Assembly: GCA_035637655.1 (NCBI GenBank)
Contig: DASPWT010000217.1
Span: 1 to 11,619 of the forward strand
Length of the DNA: 11,619 nucleotides
Reading direction: 5' to 3'
From: VBDM01 sp035637655
Lineage (GTDB): Bacteria > Pseudomonadota > Gammaproteobacteria > Burkholderiales > SG8-39
Numbering within the stretch: the first letter of the stretch is position 1; every line of letters starts with the position of its first letter. Shown here piece by piece: positions 5,454-11,619 of this stretch. Position numbers and translations under genes: made by a program. The notes under the pieces are model-generated. The model did not search any database. It had not been told where the DNA came from and saw only the letters and a list, made by a program, of their open reading frames with translations.

Positions 5454-6668
5454 ATGGCGCGAGGGCGGATTCTCACCACGCACGCGGGGGCTTTGCCGCG
5501 GTCCCCGGAGCTGCGCGAAATGATCTTTGCCCGGGCGGAGGGGAAGCCCTACGACAAGGACGCGCTCGCATCGAAGCTGCGCGACGAAGTTGCCGGCGTC
5601 GTGCGCAAGCAGATCGCCTGCGGCATCGACAGCGTCAACGACGGCGAGCTCGGCAAGACCAACTTCACCAACTACGTCCGCGACCGCATCGCCGGGATCC
5701 AGATGCGGGACTACCGGCCCGGGGTGGACCCCGCGCCGCTCGACATCACCGCCCGCGACCTGCGGCAGTTTCCCCAGTACTTCGGCTCGGGCAAAGGCGG
5801 GCTCACGGGCGCCGCAATGCGAAAGAAACTCAGCTTCTGCGTCGCGCCGCTGAAATACTCTGGCCACGCGGCGCTCGCCGAGGAGCTCGAGGATTTCCGC
5901 GCGGCGCTCCGGCAGGTGAAGGTCGCCGAAGCCTTCCTGCCGGCGAACACGCCCGGCACCGTCGAGCACTGGCTGAGGAACGAGCACTACAAGAGCGAGG
6001 AGGAGTTCGTCTACGCGATCGCCGAGGCGATGCGCGACGAGTACCGGGCGATCGTGGAGGCGGGCTTTCTCCTGCAGATCGACGACCCGGACCTCCCGGA
6101 CGGCTGGCAGATGTATCCCGACATGAGCGTACGCGAGTACCGCAAGTACGCGACGCTGCGCGTGGAGGCGATCAACCACGCGCTGCGCGGCATTCCGCGC
6201 GACAAAGTGCGGCTGCACGTCTGCTGGGGGAGCTTCCACGGCCCGCACCGCAGTGACATCCCCCTCGAGGACATCGTCGACATCATCTTCCGGGTGTGCG
6301 CCTCGAGCTACTCGATCGAAGCCTCGAACCCGGTCCACGAGCACGAATGGCGGGTCTTCGAAGAGGTGAAGCCGCCCGAGGGCGCGGTGCTCATTCCCGG
6401 CGTCGTCGGACACTGCTGCGATTTCATCGAGCATCCGGAGCTCGTCGCACAGCGGCTGCTCCGCTACGCGAAGCTCGTCGGTCGCGAGAACGTCATGGGC
6501 GGGACCGACTGCGGCCTGGGCCCGCGCGTCGGAAGCCCGGAGATCGCCTGGGCGAAGCTCGAGGCGCTCGCGCAAGGCGCGCGTCTGGCGAGCAGACAGC
6601 TCTGGGCGCGGCGCGCCCAGGCGCCGAAACGCGTCGCCCGAAAGAAGGGGAAGAAACGGCGCCGCTAG
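5454..6668 (+). CDS. Core-MetE-like zinc methyl/alkyltransferase (copy B)
   Basis: A 404-residue single-domain MetE-family protein, quite diverged from copy A. Landmarks: ILTTHAGALPRSPEL at the N-terminus, NDGELGK (62-68), QIDDPDLPD (208-216), then zinc ligands His255 and Cys257 (HVC), Glu289 (SIEASN) and Cys353 (TDCGLG). All ligands are present, so it should be catalytically competent. Versus copy A it has inserts around residues 83-125 and 214-228. The last ~20 residues are very basic, ending KKGKKRRR, unusual for this fold. The epoxyalkane:coenzyme M transferase group belongs to this superfamily, so a thiol-alkylating catabolic role is as plausible as methyl transfer. Start ATG 5454 follows AGGGAGCGAGG. 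Its TAG stop overlaps the stop of the opposite-strand Bug gene by two bases. Co-transcribed with the upstream Bug receptor. Confidence 0.85.
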   Translation: MARGRILTTHAGALPRSPELREMIFARAEGKPYDKDALASKLRDEVAGVVRKQIACGIDSVNDGELGKTNFTNYVRDRIAGIQMRDYRPGVDPAPLDITARDLRQFPQYFGSGKGGLTGAAMRKKLSFCVAPLKYSGHAALAEELEDFRAALRQVKVAEAFLPANTPGTVEHWLRNEHYKSEEEFVYAIAEAMRDEYRAIVEAGFLLQIDDPDLPDGWQMYPDMSVREYRKYATLRVEAINHALRGIPRDKVRLHVCWGSFHGPHRSDIPLEDIVDIIFRVCASSYSIEASNPVHEHEWRVFEEVKPPEGAVLIPGVVGHCCDFIEHPELVAQRLLRYAKLVGRENVMGGTDCGLGPRVGSPEIAWAKLEALAQGARLASRQLWARRAQAPKRVARKKGKKRRR

Positions 6669-7636
6669 TCGGCCTTGATGTTGGCGGCCTTCGCCACCGC
6701 CGTCCACTTGGCGATGTCCCGCGCGATGATCGCACGGAATTCCTCCGGCGTATTGCCCGACGGTACGATCGCCATCTGGTCGAGGCGCTCCCTGATTTCC
6801 GGGAGCTTCACCACGCGCGCCACTTCCTGCTGGATACGATTCACGATTGCCGCCGGTGTTCCCGCCGGCGCGTGGAACCCGGTAAACAGGCGGATCTCGA
6901 TGTCCGGGCCGCCCGCCTCGGCGAGCGTCGGCAGATCGGGCCAGGCCGGGTCGCGCTTCGCCGACGTCACCGCGAGGCCCTTGACCTTGCCGCCCTTCAG
7001 CGGGCCGATCGCCGGCGGCGGGTCCATGATGGTCATGGTCACCTGCCCCGCCATGACCGCGCCCACCGAGTCGCCGCTGCTCTTGTAAGGGATGTGCGCG
7101 AACCGGGTCCCGGTCTTCTGGTTGAACAGCTCGGCGGCGAGCTGAAACGGCGCCGCGCTCGCGGAATAGTTGACCTCGCTCGGCCTTGCCTTCGCGTAGT
7201 CGATCAGATCCTTCACCGAGCTCACCGGCAGCGAGGAGTTGACGACAAGGATCAGCGGGAAGTCTCCGATCATCGAGATCTGCGCGAAATCCTTGAGCGG
7301 CGAGTAGGGCAGTTTCGAGTAAATGGCCGGATTCATTGTCATCGCCCCGCTCGGGCCCATGAACAGCGTGTAGCCGTCGGGGGCGGACTTGGCGACATAT
7401 TCGGCGGCGATGATGCTCTGCGCGCCGGGCTTGTTCTCGACAATGATCGGCTGGCCGAGGCCCTCGGACATCTTCGGCGCGACGACGCGCACGATGATGT
7501 CGTTGCCGCCGCCGGCCGCGAAGCCGACGACGATGTGAATCGGCTTGTTGGGGAAGCTGCCCTGCGCCTGCGCCGTTGCCGCGACCAACGCCGGTAGAAC
7601 GAGGCACGCGAGCCGCGTAAAATTCTTTGGTTTCAT
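6665..7636 (-). CDS. Bug-family periplasmic substrate-binding protein (TTT receptor), copy 2
   Basis: A 323-residue Bug receptor with signal peptide MKPKNFTRLACLVLPALVAA, cut probably after TAQA near residue 24. Family blocks: FPNKPIHIVVGFAAGGGND, GQPIIVENKPGAQSIIAAE, VAKSAPDGYTLFM, YSPLKDFAQIS, HIPYKSSGDSVGAVMAGQV and the tail IARDIAKWTAVAKAANIKAD. It has only moderate similarity to copy 1 (for example APKMSEGLGQPIIVENKPGA against GPKLSERLGQPVVIENKPGA) and different ligand loops (GGGND against GTGMD), so they likely bind different compounds and are not a recent duplication. A strong AGGAGG (7641-7646 on the opposite strand) precedes the ATG. It is 21 bases downstream of the MFS gene on the same strand, so it is probably co-transcribed with it. 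Ligand unknown; likely a carboxylate. Confidence 0.92.
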   Translation of the reverse strand: MKPKNFTRLACLVLPALVAATAQAQGSFPNKPIHIVVGFAAGGGNDIIVRVVAPKMSEGLGQPIIVENKPGAQSIIAAEYVAKSAPDGYTLFMGPSGAMTMNPAIYSKLPYSPLKDFAQISMIGDFPLILVVNSSLPVSSVKDLIDYAKARPSEVNYSASAAPFQLAAELFNQKTGTRFAHIPYKSSGDSVGAVMAGQVTMTIMDPPPAIGPLKGGKVKGLAVTSAKRDPAWPDLPTLAEAGGPDIEIRLFTGFHAPAGTPAAIVNRIQQEVARVVKLPEIRERLDQMAIVPSGNTPEEFRAIIARDIAKWTAVAKAANIKAD

Positions 7637-7657
7637 GAGTCCTCCTGTGCTGCCGAA

Positions 7658-8845
7658 TTACGCCGCCATTTCTTTTGCAGCGGCTTTCTCTTCCTCGGCG
7701 GGGAACAACAATGCTGCCGTAAAGGTGACGAACGCCAGTGTTCCCAGCACGTAGTACAAGAGCTTGAAGTCCCCGCTCGACTTGTAAACCCAGGCGACGA
7801 GCGGCACGGCGAGTGCGCTCGCCCCGAACGAGACCACGTAACGCACCGCATAGGCGCGCGCGCGCCATTCCTCGGCGGCATAGCGCGCGATCATGGCGTC
7901 GTTGACCGGGATCTGTCCGAACACGAAGAACATCATCGCTACGGCGGTCGCAAGCATCAGGTAATTATCGGTGGTGCCGGCGAGAGCAAGCAGCGGTACC
8001 TGAAGCGCGACCACCGGGACAAACACCGATTTGAGCGAGCGGCGATCGAGCCACCAGCCTACGCAGAGCTGCGCAATCGCAGCGAGAAGATAGACGCCGC
8101 ACACGAGCATGCCGATGCCGAAGGTCGAGCGGGTCAGGGCCGAGAGGCGCTCGTCGAACACCTTGGGCATGGAAATGGTCGTGGCGTTGAAGATCACGCC
8201 GCTGCAGGCGGTGGCGACTGTGAGGACCGCGAACACGCGGGCGAGGTCAGCGCGCGAGAACTTGGCGGGCCCGCTCCGGCGCGCCGGCATTTCACCTTGC
8301 GCTTCGCGTGCGAACAGCACGAATGCCACGCCCACGCCAAGAGCGATCGCGCCCGGAACGATGAACGCAGCACGCCAGCCGATCGCATCGGCGAGCGCGC
8401 CCGCGATCAGCGCGGAGAACGCGACGCCGACATTGCCGAAGACTCCGTTCACTCCGAGGACCCGGCCCACGTTCTCCCGATTTGCGACGAGCATGGCGAT
8501 CCCCACCGGGTGGTAGATCGCGGCGAACACGCCGACCAGCGTGAGGCCCAGTGCGATCTGCAGGGGTCCGGAGGCGAACCCGGTGAGGATGCTCGCGGTG
8601 CCGATGCCGAAGAAGAACACCACCATCATGCCTTGCCGGCTCCAGCGGTCGGCGAGCCACCCTGCCGGGATCGAAAAAGCGCCGAAAGCGATGAAGCCGC
8701 CGAGCGAGAGCGGCAGGAGATCCGCGTAACCGCGGCCGAGCTCGGCGCTCATCGCGAGCACCACGGTGGGGAAAATGAGCATGAGGAGATGATCGAGCGC
8801 GTGCCCGAGATTGAGGAACAGGCTCATGCTGCGCGAGGCGTTCAT
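7658..8845 (-). CDS. MFS transporter
   Basis: A 395-residue major facilitator protein with about twelve hydrophobic segments. The N-terminal helix carries LNLGHALDHLLMLIFPTV, a His/Asp-containing pattern seen in drug-efflux and fosmidomycin-resistance-like MFS members. The loop 2-3 signature region reads GWLADRWSRQGMM. The halves are joined by a charged loop (about residues 180-205, EAQGEMPARRSGPAKFSRAD), and the second half repeats the pattern at GWWLDRRSLKS. The C-terminus is short and charged (EEEKAAAKEMAA). It would move a small solute across the inner membrane by proton coupling; direction and substrate cannot be read. Start ATG 8843-8845 has no clear Shine-Dalgarno, and M7 (8825-8827) is an alternative. 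It is upstream of a Bug receptor in the same transcript, suggesting both handle the same or related compounds. Confidence 0.88.
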   Translation of the reverse strand: MNASRSMSLFLNLGHALDHLLMLIFPTVVLAMSAELGRGYADLLPLSLGGFIAFGAFSIPAGWLADRWSRQGMMVVFFFGIGTASILTGFASGPLQIALGLTLVGVFAAIYHPVGIAMLVANRENVGRVLGVNGVFGNVGVAFSALIAGALADAIGWRAAFIVPGAIALGVGVAFVLFAREAQGEMPARRSGPAKFSRADLARVFAVLTVATACSGVIFNATTISMPKVFDERLSALTRSTFGIGMLVCGVYLLAAIAQLCVGWWLDRRSLKSVFVPVVALQVPLLALAGTTDNYLMLATAVAMMFFVFGQIPVNDAMIARYAAEEWRARAYAVRYVVSFGASALAVPLVAWVYKSSGDFKLLYYVLGTLAFVTFTAALLFPAEEEKAAAKEMAA

Positions 8846-9077
8846 CGGGAAATGATAACCGCGCGGGCCGGACGCCGCTCGGCGCAGTAGAAATCGGCGC
8901 CGTTTAGTATGACAATTGATAAAGCGAGCTCGAGGGGCGCAATGACGACAAGACGCATCCTTTTCCAGTACTTCAAGGAAAGGCCGATTTACTCAAACAG
9001 CAGGAACGCTCTCCAAAAAAATCGGCGCAGCCGCAAGACGCGGGTACGCCGAAAGGCGCTACGGAGGAGATCGGTTC
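8846..9077. other. Intergenic region, 232 bp, no supported gene
   Basis: This lies between the MFS start and the end of the 57-residue membrane-protein gene, both on the minus strand. It holds the probable terminator at 9015-9033. A TTGTCA (8915 to 8910 on the minus strand) could be a -35 box for the MFS gene, with a poor TTCTAC 17 bases on. Short open frames on both strands here are Arg-rich or use rare codons and are not convincing. Confidence 0.4.
9015..9033 (-). terminator. Rho-independent terminator of the 57-residue membrane-protein gene
   Basis: Read on the minus strand, CGGC-TGC-GCCG (9033 to 9023) forms a 4-bp GC hairpin followed by A and seven T (9021 to 9015). It lies 45 bases after the stop of the small membrane protein. 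The U-run is convincing in such GC-rich DNA. The stem is short, so efficiency is uncertain. Confidence 0.5.
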
Positions 9078-9251
9078 TTAGCGGCGGCTGCGCGCCAGGC
9101 GGCGGAAGCCGGTTTCGAAATCGTTGGCGACGGCGTAGCTGAAACGGTCGGTATCCTTGTCGCGTTGCATCAGCTGGTAGATGGACAGGGCGGTACCCAG
9201 AGCAAGACCTGCAAAACACAGGGTCTGAAGTGCGACGATTACGGTTTCCAT
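9078..9251 (-). CDS. 57-residue single-pass membrane protein, unknown function
   Basis: A short gene, starting METVIVALQTLCFAGLALGT. Residues 3-25 form one transmembrane helix. The rest is polar and charged: QLMQRDKDTDRFSY, AVANDFETGF, then a basic end RRLARSRR. The topology is likely N-out or anchored with a cytoplasmic, positively charged tail. The ATG at 9249-9251 has a good AGGAGAAAG ribosome site, the TAA stop is followed 45 bases later by a hairpin and U-run, and an AT-rich promoter island lies about 100 bases upstream. These signals make it a real monocistronic gene despite its length. I do not recognise the family. Neighbours are an MFS gene and a divergent acyl-CoA operon, neither of which explains it. 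Confidence 0.65.
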   Translation of the reverse strand: METVIVALQTLCFAGLALGTALSIYQLMQRDKDTDRFSYAVANDFETGFRRLARSRR

Positions 9252-9347
9252 GGTCTTTCTCCTATTTTCCGATTGACAGCTCGTTTCCTTACCCTACTTA
9301 CAGCAGGAAGCGGGCCAGGTCCGATTCGAGCGCGCCATGGTGGAAAA

Positions 9348-9376
9348 TTGATATATAATACTATGATTATTAATAA
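9348..9376 (+). promoter_or_regulatory. Promoter of the phosphotransferase/acyl-CoA dehydrogenase operon
   Basis: TTGATA (9348-9353) and TAATAA (9371-9376) are separated by 17 bases and point toward the phosphotransferase start at 9500, giving a leader of about 115 bases. It sits inside an AT-rich island (about 9344-9387) that stands out sharply in this GC-rich window. The 10-bp palindrome TTATTAATAA (9367-9376) overlaps the -10 box and could be an operator. Confidence 0.5.
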
Positions 9377-9385
9377 GAATAACAA
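9355..9385 (-). promoter_or_regulatory. Divergent promoter for the 57-residue membrane-protein gene
   Basis: On the minus strand TTGTTA (9385 to 9380) and TATTAT (9360 to 9355) are 19 bases apart, two more than ideal, and point toward the ATG at 9251. The boxes overlap the plus-strand promoter, so the two transcripts may compete or share a regulator. The leader would be about 100 bases. Confidence 0.35.
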
Positions 9386-9499
9386 TTGCGCCTCACTCTT
9401 GCTGCAGGCAGGGAACACCCGCCCGGAGTGGCGCTCGGCCGACAGCGACGTCACAGCCCCTGGGGGCCACTTCGCGTGAGCAGGCAATCCACCGGCACG

Positions 9500-10537
9500 A
9501 TGCCGATACAGGAGCACCAGAGCTTCGACGTCGGGGCGCTGGAGGGCTATCTCGGCAACCACGGATTCTCCGGGCCGCTCACCGTGCAGCAGTTCAAAGG
9601 CGGCCAGTCGAACCCGACCTATTTGATCAGCGGCGCGGGAAAACACCACGTGCTGCGCGCCAAGCCCGGTCCGGCGGCGAAGCTCCTTCCCTCGGCGCAC
9701 GCGGTGGAGCGCGAGTTCCGCGTGATCACGGCGCTCGGACAAGCGGGCATTCCCGTGCCGCGCGCCTATTGCCTGTGCGAGGACGAGGGCGTCATCGGGC
9801 GCGCGTTCTACGTCATGGAGTACGTCGAGGGCCGCGTGCTGTGGGACCCGTCGCTTCCGGGCATGACGCCGCCCGAGCGCGCCGCGATCTACGCGGAGAT
9901 GAACCGCGTGATCGCGGCGCTCCACCGGATCGATTACGCGGCTGCAGGCCTCGCGGATTTCGGAAAACCGGGCAACTATTTCGCGCGGCAGATCGGGCGC
10001 TGGAGCAGGCAGTACCGGGCTTCGGAGACCGAACCAATCGAGCCCATGGACAGACTGATCGCCTGGCTGCCGGAAAACATTCCGGCGGGCGACGAAACGA
10101 CGGTGGTCCACGGCGATTACCGCATGGACAACCTGATTTTCCATCCGCACCAACCGAGAATTCTCGCCATCCTCGACTGGGAGCTTTCCACGCTCGGCCA
10201 CCCGCTCGCGGATTTTTCGTATCACTGCATGAGCTGGCATATTCCACCGGGGGAGTTTCGCGGCATCGCGGGGCTAGCCCTTGCGACGCTCGGCATTCCG
10301 AGCGAGCCGCAATACATTGCCTCATACTGCGGGCGCACCGGCCGCGGGAAGATAGAGCATTGGGATTTCTATCTCTCCTACAACCTCTTCCGGATCGCCG
10401 CGATCCTGCAGGGCGTGATGAAGCGCGCACTGGAGGGCACTGCGGCGAGCGCCCAGGCGCTCGAGGCGGGCCGTCGCGCCCGCCCGCTCGCGGAGCTGGG
10501 CTGGCAATACGCCGAGAAGGCGATGCAGCACCCGTAG
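9500..10537 (+). CDS. APH-fold phosphotransferase, ACAD10/11 kinase-domain type
   Basis: A 345-residue protein-kinase-like phosphotransferase. The N-lobe has FKGGQSNPTYLI (glycine-rich ATP loop), HVLRAKP (the ATP-binding Lys) and AVEREFRV (the paired Glu). The C-lobe has the Brenner motif VVHGDYRMDN with catalytic His204, Asp206 and Asn211, then metal-binding Asp226 in ILDWE, followed by TLGHPLADF. LLPSAHAVEREF, LWDPSLPGMTPPERAAIY and GNYFARQI are typical of the kinase found beside, or fused to, acyl-CoA dehydrogenases, not of aminoglycoside resistance enzymes. Related LvaA of Pseudomonas phosphorylates 4-hydroxyvaleryl-CoA, so this protein probably phosphorylates a hydroxyacyl-CoA. ATG 9500 is chosen from family N-termini, but an in-frame GTG at 9476 is possible, as neither has an ideal Shine-Dalgarno. 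The acyl-CoA dehydrogenase gene follows after 12 bases. Confidence 0.88.
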   Translation: MPIQEHQSFDVGALEGYLGNHGFSGPLTVQQFKGGQSNPTYLISGAGKHHVLRAKPGPAAKLLPSAHAVEREFRVITALGQAGIPVPRAYCLCEDEGVIGRAFYVMEYVEGRVLWDPSLPGMTPPERAAIYAEMNRVIAALHRIDYAAAGLADFGKPGNYFARQIGRWSRQYRASETEPIEPMDRLIAWLPENIPAGDETTVVHGDYRMDNLIFHPHQPRILAILDWELSTLGHPLADFSYHCMSWHIPPGEFRGIAGLALATLGIPSEPQYIASYCGRTGRGKIEHWDFYLSYNLFRIAAILQGVMKRALEGTAASAQALEAGRRARPLAELGWQYAEKAMQHP

Positions 10538-10549
10538 AACGAGGGCCGA

Positions 10550-11619
10550 ATGGATTTTGCCTACTCCGACAAGGTGAAAGCGCTGCAGGGGAAGCTTGCG
10601 CGCTTCATGGACGAGCACGTCTATCCGAACGAGCGCCGCTTCAGCGACGAGATCGAAGCGAACCGCGCGAAGGGCAATCCCTGGGTGCCCACGAAACTCA
10701 TCGAGGAGCTGAAGCCGAAGGCGCGCGCCGAAGGACTCTGGAACCTTTTCCTGCCGCGCTCGCCGCGGGCGCCCGAAGGACTCTCCAACCTCGAATACGC
10801 TCCGCTGTGCGAGATCATGGGGCGCGTGCACTGGGCGCCGGAAGTGTTCAACTGCTCGGCGCCCGATACCGGCAACATGGAGACGCTGGAGCGCTACGGC
10901 TCCGAGGAGCAGAAAAAGCAATGGCTCGATCCGCTGCTGCGCGGAGAGATCCGCTCGGCTTTCCTCATGACCGAGCCCGAAGTCGCTTCGTCGGACGCGG
11001 CCAACATTCAATGCCGCATCGAGCGGAACGGAAACGACTACGTCATCAAGGGGCGCAAGTGGTGGTCGTCGGGCGCGGGCGATCCGCGCTGCAAGCTCTT
11101 CATCGTGATGGGCAAGACCGATCCCGGCGCGGCGAAATACGCGCAGCAGTCGATGATCCTGGTGCCGCGCGAGGCGCCCGGCGTGAGAATCCTGCGCCCC
11201 TTGAGCCTGTTCGGCTACGACGACGCGCCCCACGGCCACATGGACATCGCTCTGGAGAACGTGCGCGTCCCGGCTTCCAATATCCTGCTAGGCGAAGGCC
11301 GCGGCTTCGAGATCGCGCAGGGGCGGCTCGGACCCGGGCGCGTCCATCACTGCATGCGCCTGGTCGGCGTCGCCGAGCGCGCTCTCGAGCTCATGTGCAA
11401 GCGGAGCCTAGCGCGCGTCACCTTCGGCAAGCCCGTCGCCGAGCGCACGGTGACGCAGGAGCGCATCGCCGAGGCCCGCATCATGATCGAATCGGCGCGC
11501 CTCCTGGTGCTCAAAGCCGCGCACATGATGGACACCGTCGGGAACAAGGCCGCGCGAGCCGAGATCGCGATGATCAAGGTGCTCGCGCCCAACGTCGCGT
11601 GCAAGGTGCTCGACTGGGC
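10550..11619 (+). CDS. Acyl-CoA dehydrogenase, ACAD10/11 type (cut by window end)
   Basis: The first 356 residues of a protein usually about 400-410 long; the reading frame runs off the right edge. The flavin-binding signature FLMTEPEVASSDAANI is at about residues 138-153, preceded by YGSEEQKKQWLDPLL and followed by IKGRKWWSSGAGDPRCK, the middle beta-domain. The C-terminal helical domain begins with LGEGRGFEIAQGRLGPGRVHH and continues to EIAMIKVLAP and KVLDW, closely matching the dehydrogenase domain of ACAD11. The C-terminal segment that would carry the usual catalytic Glu region is outside. ATG 10550 has GAGGG five bases upstream and lies 12 bases after the phosphotransferase stop. In ACAD10/11 the dehydrogenase domain acts after kinase phosphorylation of the 4-hydroxyl, eliminating phosphate; the same role is inferred here. 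FAD-dependent, cytoplasmic. Confidence 0.92.
   Translation, partial: MDFAYSDKVKALQGKLARFMDEHVYPNERRFSDEIEANRAKGNPWVPTKLIEELKPKARAEGLWNLFLPRSPRAPEGLSNLEYAPLCEIMGRVHWAPEVFNCSAPDTGNMETLERYGSEEQKKQWLDPLLRGEIRSAFLMTEPEVASSDAANIQCRIERNGNDYVIKGRKWWSSGAGDPRCKLFIVMGKTDPGAAKYAQQSMILVPREAPGVRILRPLSLFGYDDAPHGHMDIALENVRVPASNILLGEGRGFEIAQGRLGPGRVHHCMRLVGVAERALELMCKRSLARVTFGKPVAERTVTQERIAEARIMIESARLLVLKAAHMMDTVGNKAARAEIAMIKVLAPNVACKVLDW

Noticed and set aside
4301..5479. N-terminal 393-codon extension of the minus-strand MetE-like frame (to 5479)
   Set aside because: The extension is antisense to the Bug receptor. The ATG at 4298-4300 has a ribosome site and begins the conserved N-terminus.
5409..7868. 819-codon open frame on the minus strand
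   Set aside because: It is antisense to the MetE-like gene and out of frame with the Bug receptor. Composition is low-complexity Arg/Ala/Gly with no family signature.
8842..8958. 38-codon ORF on the minus strand ending in an ATGA overlap with the MFS start
   Set aside because: It looked like a coupled leader peptide, but it uses TTA, ATA and CTA codons that are rare here, has poorly spaced ribosome-site bases, and resembles nothing known.
8909..9142. 77-residue plus-strand ORF
   Set aside because: The C-terminal half is Arg-rich and antisense to the 57-residue membrane protein and its terminator. No ribosome site.
9294..9338. Short ATG-initiated upstream ORF (MARSNRTW...) ahead of the 57-residue gene
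   Set aside because: No Shine-Dalgarno, only 14 codons, no attenuator-like codon run.

Overview
This GC-rich window (AT-richer at the left edge and near 9350) looks like a piece of a betaproteobacterial, Burkholderiales-type chromosome. The main reason is two orphan Bug-type periplasmic receptors of the tripartite tricarboxylate transporter (TTT) class, which are greatly expanded in that group. They sit among small, alternately oriented catabolic operons. No rRNA, tRNA, CRISPR array or intact mobile element was seen, and no transcriptional regulator lies inside the window.

Left edge (1-1221): three small genes on the minus strand, all membrane or lipoprotein types and lower in GC, read leftward, away from a broken integron-type tyrosine integrase (686-1221, plus strand). 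The integrase keeps its N-terminal DNA-binding half and its last ~55 codons. The middle is deleted and the two halves are out of frame. The geometry is that of an integron platform with cassettes, but I could not find a convincing attC or attI core, so a decayed chromosomal integron is an inference.

Centre (1276-8845): four blocks. (a) A minus-strand operon encodes a core-MetE-like zinc methyl/alkyltransferase, a zinc-free quinone-oxidoreductase-type MDR enzyme and a 2,4-dienoyl-CoA-reductase-like SDR (4300 down to 1276), with a good promoter at 4340-4368. (b) Divergent from it, a plus-strand pair encodes a Bug receptor and a second MetE-like enzyme (4454-6668). (c) A minus-strand pair encodes an MFS transporter and a second Bug receptor (8845 down to 6665), whose stop codon overlaps the stop codon of block b. 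(d) Together these read as uptake (MFS, two Bug receptors) plus chemistry (two zinc thiol transferases, two NAD(P)H oxidoreductases) for an unidentified organic substrate. No TctA/TctB membrane components are present.

Right (8846-11619): a 57-residue single-pass membrane protein on the minus strand is followed by a probable terminator and preceded by a strikingly AT-rich divergent promoter island near 9347-9387. To its right a plus-strand operon encodes an APH-fold phosphotransferase and an acyl-CoA dehydrogenase (cut by the window end). This pair is the two-gene equivalent of the fused kinase-dehydrogenase protein ACAD11, and suggests catabolism of 4-hydroxyacyl-CoA through phosphorylation and elimination.
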